64,000 bases of DNA from Gnetum montanum. Taxonomy: Eukaryota; Streptophyta; Gnetopsida; Gnetales; Gnetaceae. The notes under the pieces are model-generated. The model was not told the DNA's origin. It saw only the letters and a list, made by a program, of their open reading frames with translations, and made no database searches. A program made the position numbers and the translations under genes. This document shows, piece after piece, positions 57,759-64,000 of this stretch (the stretch's first letter is position 1; each line of letters opens with the position of its first letter). The stretch is taken from positions 151,908 to 215,907 of the forward strand of contig MNCI01025135.1 of NCBI GenBank assembly GCA_015680685.1, given 5' to 3'.

Positions 57759-58640
57759 ATGGAATATGCATTTTTAAACAATGGTAAGCTGGTCATAATT
57801 AATGCCAACCTTACTCCTAAACAAAAAGAAAAGTTGTTAAATGTGGTTAACAAATGGCCAACAACCTTTGCTTCATCATATCCTAAGCTAAAAAGAATCG
57901 ATCCAGGGATATGCCAACATTGCATTTACATTGACCTGACCATGAAGCCTAGAAGGCAACCATAGAGGCAACTAAACCCCAAATTGAAGTAGATCGTCAA
58001 AGAGGAAATTCAACAACTCCTCAAGGTGAGGTTCATCTATTCCATCATGAATAGTGGATGGGTTATCCCACTAATAATTGTGCTGAAGAAGGGTGGTAGA
58101 TGGTGGGTCTGCATCAAATTTAGGTTGTTGAATATGGCAACATTTAAAGATCATTTTTCATTGCCATTTGTGGATCAAGTGTTGGATACCATATCTAGGA
58201 ATTGTTATTATAGCTTCTTGGATGGTTATAGTGGCTATAACCAAATCCAAATTATGCCAAAAGATCAAGCCAAGACAACATTCATGAATCCTTGGAGGAA
58301 TTTTGCATATTGTAAGATGTCATTCGATCTATGCAATGCCCTTGCAACATTTCAATGCTTGATCCTTAGTATTTTCCAACAATAGATTGGTAGTGGTGTG
58401 GAAGTCTTCATTGATGGCTTTTCCACCTATGGAGCTACATTTGAGCAAGCCTTGGACCACCTTGAGTAACTATTGAAGAGATGTGTTGAAACAAACTTAT
58501 GGCTCAACTAGCAAAAGAGCCATCTCATGGTCTAAGAAGGCGTTATGCTAGGGCACTGAATTTCACAAAAAGGGATTGAGGTAGATCCAAAAAAGATAAG
58601 GATCATCCAAGGAATAACATGCCAACCAAAGATAGTTAAA
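57759..58640 (+). pseudogene. Reverse transcriptase, ATH-3 (broken)
   Basis: N-terminal part 57759-57965. Core 58026-58385: SGWVIPLIIVLKKGGRWWVC, then FRLLNMATFKDHFSLPFVDQ, YSFLDGYSGYNQIQI and FAYCKMSFDLCNALATFQ. The catalytic box near 58400 reads VFIDGFSTYG, so the second Asp is Gly. Stops around it. It continues to the LLGHIG-like block near 58660. Confidence 0.86.
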
Positions 58641-59150
58641 TATTTTTGGTCCTTCCTTGGACACATTTGCTACTATCGATGATTCATAGAGAATTAACTC
58701 TAAGATCGCAAAACCATTGGTAGAACTTACAAAGAAAGATGCACCTTTCATCTAGACTAAGGAATGTGAATGTGCATTCCAACAGTTAAAAGAGAAACTT
58801 TTAGAAACACTAATCCTACGAGCACTAGACTAGTCTAAACCCTTTCACATCATGAAGAATGCATATAACTATGCCTTGGGAGCAATGCTCACATTGATGG
58901 ATGGTAAGAAATGACCATACTACATCCATTGCGGAAGTTGAAACATTGAGGGAGAATAGTTAAATTACACCACCACGAAGAAAGAACTAATGACAATGGT
59001 GTATGCTCTTGAAAAGTTCAAGAACTATGTGCTTGGTTCAAAGTATTTGTGCACATGAACCATTGCTTTCTCATGAACAAGCCAACAGTGAGCCCTCATG
59101 TCATACAGTGGCTCATGATCTTATAGGAATTCAATCGCATGATGGTAGAT
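58641..59150 (+). pseudogene. RNase H, ATH-3 (broken)
   Basis: KPFHIMKNAYNYALGAMLTL near 58840-58905, then YYIHCGS and NYTTTKKELMTMVYALEKF near 58950-59025. The catalytic Asp of DAS is Asn (KNA). In-frame stops. Confidence 0.8.
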
Positions 59151-59379
59151 CAAAAAGGGATTGAGAATGTGACCACTGACCACCTCTCTCACTTAAGATG
59201 GGATAATAAAGAGGAGGAGAGCCTAATATCTAACCAGTTTCTAGATGAACTCCTCTTTATAGGAGCAATAAGTGAACAAACGCTAGCAAAAACAACATGG
59301 TATAATGGTATCCTTACTTATCTTCTCACTCAAGAGATGCCATAGGATCTTGACTTTTGAAAGAGGCAATAATTTCTTC

Positions 59380-61510
59380 ATCAAGCTAAATACTTTATGG
59401 AAATCAATGGACACCTCTACAAGGTGTGTGTAGATGGCCTAATTTGTTGGTGTGTTCCTAAAAAATATTAACTATGCCTTCTCTAAGATGCTCATGAAGG
59501 GCCTTGCGAAGGCCACTATGTAGGGAGATGCACAACCATAAAAATCTTGATGGTAGAATACTATTAGCCTACAACCTTTAGGGATGTCCACTAGTTCATC
59601 AAGTCTTGTGAATGTTTTCAACAAGATGGAGGCATGACTACTTGCATGAAATATCCTCAATAGTGGATTCAACCATTGGAAACTTTTGACATATGGGGCG
59701 TGAACTTCATGAGTCCCATCACACCCATGTCTAATGGAAAGGCATATATTATCATAGCAATTGATGAATCATGGTCTATCAGGTCCTGTTATCAAACCCT
59801 TGTTATCGGAACCCTAATACAAGACACGAGGTCTAACTCATGTTATTGGACCCCCGATATCAAGGCTGCGTTAACTAGGCCACATATATGGGGCCCCGTA
59901 TATGTGGTCGAGTCGAAGCGCCCCATCGACGCATCCACCCATGCGTCGATGCAGCTCCGTTTATGCAAAGTCTATTTCTAGCCTATGAATAAGTGTGCTT
60001 CTACCACACTTAGGCATCTTTTTGAGTAGTTGTAGCGAAGCCCTTGCAGTTTGTTTCCATAGGAGTTAGACTATTTTCCCATGTGCGTGCCCGCAGTGTG
60101 ATGCTTGTAATTGTACGAAACCTTTATTCGAGTGTGATGTACTTGGACATGCACATGATCGGCAATAAAGATTGAGATTGCTTCATCATTGTAGCATTCA
60201 CTTAGTTTTAATTATTTAATTTTTATTGTTATTTATTATTTTCTTAGTTAATATTTCTTTACCATAATTTACTATTCTTTTTGTTAACTACGGAATGAGT
60301 ACGACTTAATCATGAGCATTTATGTGTGACTACTTGGTAACCTAGTAGCGTACCTAGGATCTACGCTTAGTAATCCCAGTAGTAGTTGTGCACGAGGTCC
60401 AAGATGTGTACAGATGAGTAAGGAACGGATGCTCATCACACTTAGGCTAGCTTAGACTTCATTTCCTATTGCTTATTAGTTTAATCAAGATTATTTTCCA
60501 TTGTCTCTAGGAGTAACACTAGTTTAGGATCACATCATATGCCTCACTCTGAACTAAACCATATGTGACAAAAAAAAATACTAGTCTAAGTGGGAAGACA
60601 GTGAACTGTGATCAACGTGTAGCTATCTAAATACCACAACTAGCCTATCCACGGAGTTTGACCAGATCATGTGTGAATGCTCGTATTCGTATGGTTGAGT
60701 GTAGGGGTACCTTGCCACTCATCAGCAGTCGACTACTACATAAAATGGGTAGAAGTAGTAGCCGTTTTCGATTGTACATCATCCACTACTACTAGATTTA
60801 TACAACAAAATATTGTAAATAGGTTTTGGGTGCCACATTCACTAATTCTTAATCATGTAACTCATTTCATAGATGCCACTTTTAGAAAGTTAATGCAACA
60901 CTTGGGGATTGAACATAAATTAACAACACCCTATCACCCCTAAGCCAACAGTTAAGCAAAGGTAACCAACTGGGAGATCACAAGAATACTAACATGGACC
61001 ATTAGCAAATATAGGAAATATTGGAGTACAAAACTTAACGATGTCCTCTGGGCTTATCATTCAACATGGAAACTTCCTATTGGCTACTCTCCCTATGAGT
61101 TGGTGTATGGAAAGCTTCCAATGCTCCTAATTCAATCCAAGCTTTGTACACTCTCAACAACCTATGATCTAAATCTTGATCTAAGTCTAGTACAAAAAGA
61201 AAGATTGATTAACCTAAACATGCTAGATGGAAATAGATTAGTGGCCCTATTTTTGAATGAGGTGCACAAGGCATTAAGCAACTAATGTCATGACCTAAGA
61301 ATATGAAAGGTAAAAATTCAACCATGAGATAAGATCCTCTATTGGAACTCCACACATGTACCCCAAAAGAAAACATTTTAAACATTGTAGAAGGGACCTT
61401 ATATAATTTGATCAGACTTTTCCCTTTGGGGCCATGTTGATCTACAAGACTAAAAGCTCAAATAAAAAGTAGTTGGCCAATATCTAATAAGTAAAACCTT
61501 TCCTTGAACC
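59380..61510 (+). pseudogene. Integrase, ATH-3 (split by solo LTR B)
   Basis: The zinc finger is at 59430-59640 (HEGPCEGHYVGRC and KSCECFQQDG, paired His and Cys). The core starts at 59690 (WGVNFMSPITPMSNGKAYII) and breaks at 59761; it resumes at 60725 with VDYYIKWVEVVAV, which keeps the first Asp. LILNHVTHFIDATF replaces the DNG box and the Glu box has decayed (AKVTN). The GPY module follows near 61392-61420. The ORF-track peptide that runs from integrase into unrelated residues at 59761 is an artefact of the insertion. Confidence 0.88.
59757..60729 (+). mobile_element. Solo LTR B inside ATH-3 integrase
   Basis: The LTR is 59762-60724 (963 bp), TGATGAATCA...CACTCATCA, flanked by GCAAT (59757-59761) and GCAGT (60725-60729): a 5-bp duplication with one G-to-A change. 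Poly(A) signal AATAAA near 60164 and U3 words GGGGCCCCGTATATG at 59892. Same subfamily as 1-407. Integrase homology resumes exactly on the far side. Confidence 0.92.
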
Positions 61511-63180
61511 AAGACAGGCTAGTGTAACTGCCGCCTCAATGGATAGACAACCACATTCCATTTTTTGGATCTCCTCCTTCCAACTCAGTTGTGGGGGGAT
61601 GACCATTCATGCTAAAACTCCATATAAATTCTCAGTTTTTCTACTTTTTGTTTTCCACATTTTTGATTTTACAAATTTTTGAGTTTTGATTTTCAATTTT
61701 TTTTTCTTTTCCGCCATTGTTAGTACTTTTGGGCCTTAATTATTTTACACTTTTTATATTTTTTACTTTGTTTTATATTGTTCAAGTGTGATATTTCCTC
61801 ATTTTTGCTAATAAAATTGCTTTATTACCATAAGACACAATGTCGCTATTACTGTTTACTAATGATGGTTTGTGCTTAATGTTGTGATTGTCAATGTCTA
61901 GTTTCTATTTTTGAATTTTGATGTTTGATGAATTTGACATGGTTTATTTTTCATGGAATAGGCAGCGAGTCCATGTCATCCACCCATCCAATAAACTCTA
62001 TGATTTTCCTTGTTCTGGGAATTTGAGATCCCTTCCATTAAAAAACATTTTAATCAATTGGTGACCTTGGTAGTTCTAGAATTAGGAAGGAATCAAAGGT
62101 TTGTAAAGGGTGTGACTTCAAGGGGACTCGTTACTCTCTGTACTCTTCTACTTACTTAAGTTCCTAAGTGTTTTTCATGGACTTCTTACCATTCCATTCC
62201 AACCACTAATAGAAAGTCAAATAAAGTCTTTGCATAGTGTGGTTCCCATCTAAAAATTCAAAAAAAAATGATGAGAATTCAAGGCACACCCCTTGGATAT
62301 AATAAACAAATAAGTCCTTGCATAGTGTGTTTCCTATTTCAAAAGAAAAATAATAAGAATTCAAAGTACATCCCTTGAATAAATGAATAGGCTACAAGCA
62401 TTGGTTATGAGACTAGAAAGACATGCACCTATGCCTAAAGTTCATCTCTAACTAAGGCCCTCTCTCACTTCCTACTTCTCTCTTTTCTTCTCCTTATGAA
62501 ATAGTGGTTGTCTTATGGAAGCACTCTCGTGTCTCGTGTGGGTGAATTGATCTTAGAGTGGCGATACGAAGTCACTAAAAGTGGTTGGTTTTGGTTTGGA
62601 TTTAGGATGGATCTTCTCAGGTCATTTTAAACACAAATTTCACAAGGAACTTCTTATGACCTTAATTTGAAACTCCATTCCACCTTCTATATCATCCATC
62701 CATGCTACCATAACTCACCTTGCTGTCGGGTTCTTTGTTATGCTCTATGTCTTGGTTTGATGTGTTTGAATTTTTGGATAGATTCTTTTTGGTTGGTCCT
62801 TAATTTTTCATGATCATTAAATTGACTATGGGACCCATGGACTCCTTAGTTGAGGTTATGCAAGGGTAACAAGGGCATGATCCTACTATGGGGAGGACCC
62901 ATTTACATAGCTCTTGGTTTGGTTAGTTAAGGTCCCTTACCTTCGACATTGTCACAATCCCATCTTTCACATATTCCATTGAGTATTCCACTTAGTGCTT
63001 CTTAACCTTATATTTCATTCATTCCCTGAATCAATTTTTCTCTATTTTTTTCCAAATTTATGAGCTCTAATAGCCTCTTCTCATGTTTTCATATTATTCT
63101 TAGCCTTTTGAGTTTTGATTTGATCCCAATTTCATTAGAAAAATTCTTGTATTTTGTAAGTTTAACCAAAGTCAATGGTC
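61511..63180 (+). other. Non-coding tract downstream of integrase (ATH-3)
   Basis: Plus-strand equivalent of ATH-1 6991-8640. Contains an A/T-rich zone (61640-61830), two copies of the 80-bp tandem repeat (62220-62400), the conserved block near 62500-62660 and the TGGGGAGGACCC block near 62898. No long frame. Confidence 0.65.
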
Positions 63181-63436
63181 ATCTACAATGGTCAACAACT
63201 GTGTTGACAAGACCTCATCGATGCAATTGACTACATTAATGAGGCCCCGTCGACAAGGCCTCGTTGATGCAATGCATAAACCCTATATATACTATCGTGC
63301 ACTTAGGAATTTTTAACATTTGCCTCATAACACGCGTGGAGTTTTGCAATTTTTTAGAGCCCAAAACCTTCTAGAGCCCTTAACTTCCCAATTGTTTGTC
63401 CAATCACTCTGTTCTTCAACATTTCACTTACCAAAG
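63181..63436 (+). promoter_or_regulatory. Internal U3-like promoter and leader (ATH-3)
   Basis: GACAAGACCTCATCGATGC and GGCCCCGTCGACAAGGCCTC words (63208-63270), TATATATA at 63284-63291, then a leader of about 115-120 nt with AGCCCAAAACCTTC (63359-63372), ending ACCAAAG at 63436 before GTAAGCTCTT. It matches ATH-1 6732-6990 in order and spacing, and the array matches the U3 of the ATH-3 LTR (53469-53556). Confidence 0.52.
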
Positions 63437-63746
63437 GTAAGCTCTTTATCATGGGGGTTGCAAACCTTAAGGTTTTCGATCAAAAATTGATGAAAATTTT
63501 TCTAACTCCCCCAAAGGGTTAATAACCTTAACAATATATAAACATCAATTTTTTCAAAAGTTAACCCTTTCAACAACCTCTAGGATGAATTATTACTAAA
63601 AACATATAAATCAAATAATAATCAAAATAATCAAATCAACCATAATTACAACTTAGCCAAGTGTAACTATCCTTAAGAGATAAAGGTATCCCAATTGCTT
63701 TAAGTTACACAATAACTGCTAATCCATGGTCTCATTGTGATTATAG
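63437..63746 (+). other. Putative intron before the env-position ORF (ATH-3)
   Basis: GTAAGCTCTT at 63437 and GATTATAG ending at 63746, immediately followed by ATG. 310 bp against 302 bp in ATH-1, with the same donor word and a similar CCATGG...GATTRTAG acceptor context. Confidence 0.5.
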
Positions 63747-64000
63747 ATGGTACCAAAACTAAAATGCCTATAAGAAGGAGAACCCACTCAACCAAGGGAG
63801 AAGTAGCCTAGAGTTGGAAGGGGCCAACAAGAATGAGTCCAAGAACTGCTAGAGGCAACCCATGCAATGGGACCTCTTCATGAGGAGCTCGAAGTGGAAT
63901 TTGTTCGACAGATTCCAGAAGAAGTATCCACAAAACAATCACAATGAGGAGAAATGTTTGGACCCACACCAAGGCTTGAAGTCACTTTGACTCAAGCCTT
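63747..64000 (+). pseudogene. Env-position ORF, start, ATH-3
   Basis: ATG at 63747 (MVPKLKCL, stop, EGEPTQPREK...) aligns with the ATH-1 ORF start (MAPKGKHT, stop, EVGPSQPREKWPRM). Where ATH-1 has Trp, ATH-3 has TAG. The visible 84 codons hold four stops, so this copy is dead. Residues are charged and Glu/Gln-rich. The rest lies beyond the window. Confidence 0.62.

Larger units (their letters stand above)
53441..64000 (+). mobile_element. ATH-3: Athila-type retrotransposon, plus strand, runs off the window
   Basis: 5' LTR 53441-54350, primer-binding site, gag, protease, RT, RNase H, integrase (split by solo LTR B), non-coding tract, internal promoter-like module, and the start of the env-position ORF at 63747. 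By comparison with ATH-1 about 2.8 kb of ORF and the 3' LTR should follow beyond 64000. All domains are present but carry stops. It inserted into the ATH-Y LTR; TAAGT (53436-53440) would be the left target duplication. Confidence 0.9.

Noticed and set aside
1-64000. tRNA, rRNA or other structured RNA genes
   Set aside because: No cloverleaf or conserved rRNA text was noticed by eye; the only tRNA-like matches are primer-binding sites. A covariance-model scan would be decisive.

Overview
The window is plant nuclear DNA from a large, repeat-rich genome. Evidence: chromovirus-free Ty3/Gypsy retrotransposons of the Athila and Tat lineages, an L1-type LINE, a gene with a 1.5-kb intron encoding a plant-type PRP18 splicing factor, and remnants of TIR-NBS-LRR-style leucine-rich repeats. 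Gene density is very low and nesting is deep, which would suit a gymnosperm, but the sequence alone does not fix the species.

Layout, left to right. 1-407: right end of an Athila-type LTR. 1440-2095 and 14800-16370: one minus-strand L1 element, split by an old, plus-oriented LTR (2073-2594 and 14472-14798). That LTR is itself split by ATH-1 (2595-14466, minus strand, 5-bp duplication CCCAA). 17224-27311: ATH-2 (minus, duplication GATAG). 27438-28208: a solo LTR (duplication CAACA). 29755-about 33104: ATH-Z, a gag-only deletion derivative whose right LTR is cut by a Tat-lineage element (about 33103-38110, minus). 38200-43767: the only gene island, holding a 3'-truncated PRP18 gene and LRR remnants in two orientations. 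43768-49272: ATH-X (minus, 3' end missing), nested in ATH-Y (49273-53440, minus, gag-only). ATH-Y's LTR is cut by ATH-3 (plus strand, 53441 to beyond the window end). ATH-3 carries a solo LTR (59762-60724) inside its integrase.

All Athila-type copies share LTRs with TGATGA...TCATCA ends, a primer-binding site matching the 3' end of tRNA-Asp, and the order gag, protease, RT, RNase H, integrase. None has an intact polyprotein; stop codons, frameshifts and lost catalytic residues are common. The long copies (ATH-1, ATH-3) have a further coiled-coil ORF downstream of integrase, in the position where Athila elements carry an env-like ORF. In both copies this ORF is preceded by a module that looks like a second, internal LTR-type promoter: U3-like GGCC/CATCGATG arrays, a TATA box, a leader, a GTAAG splice donor and, about 300 bp later, an AG acceptor that abuts the ATG. 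This is the most interesting signal in the window.

Three single N bases (1751, 2972, 12382) each sit exactly where sequence is missing relative to a sister copy or the protein family. They probably mark collapsed assembly gaps.
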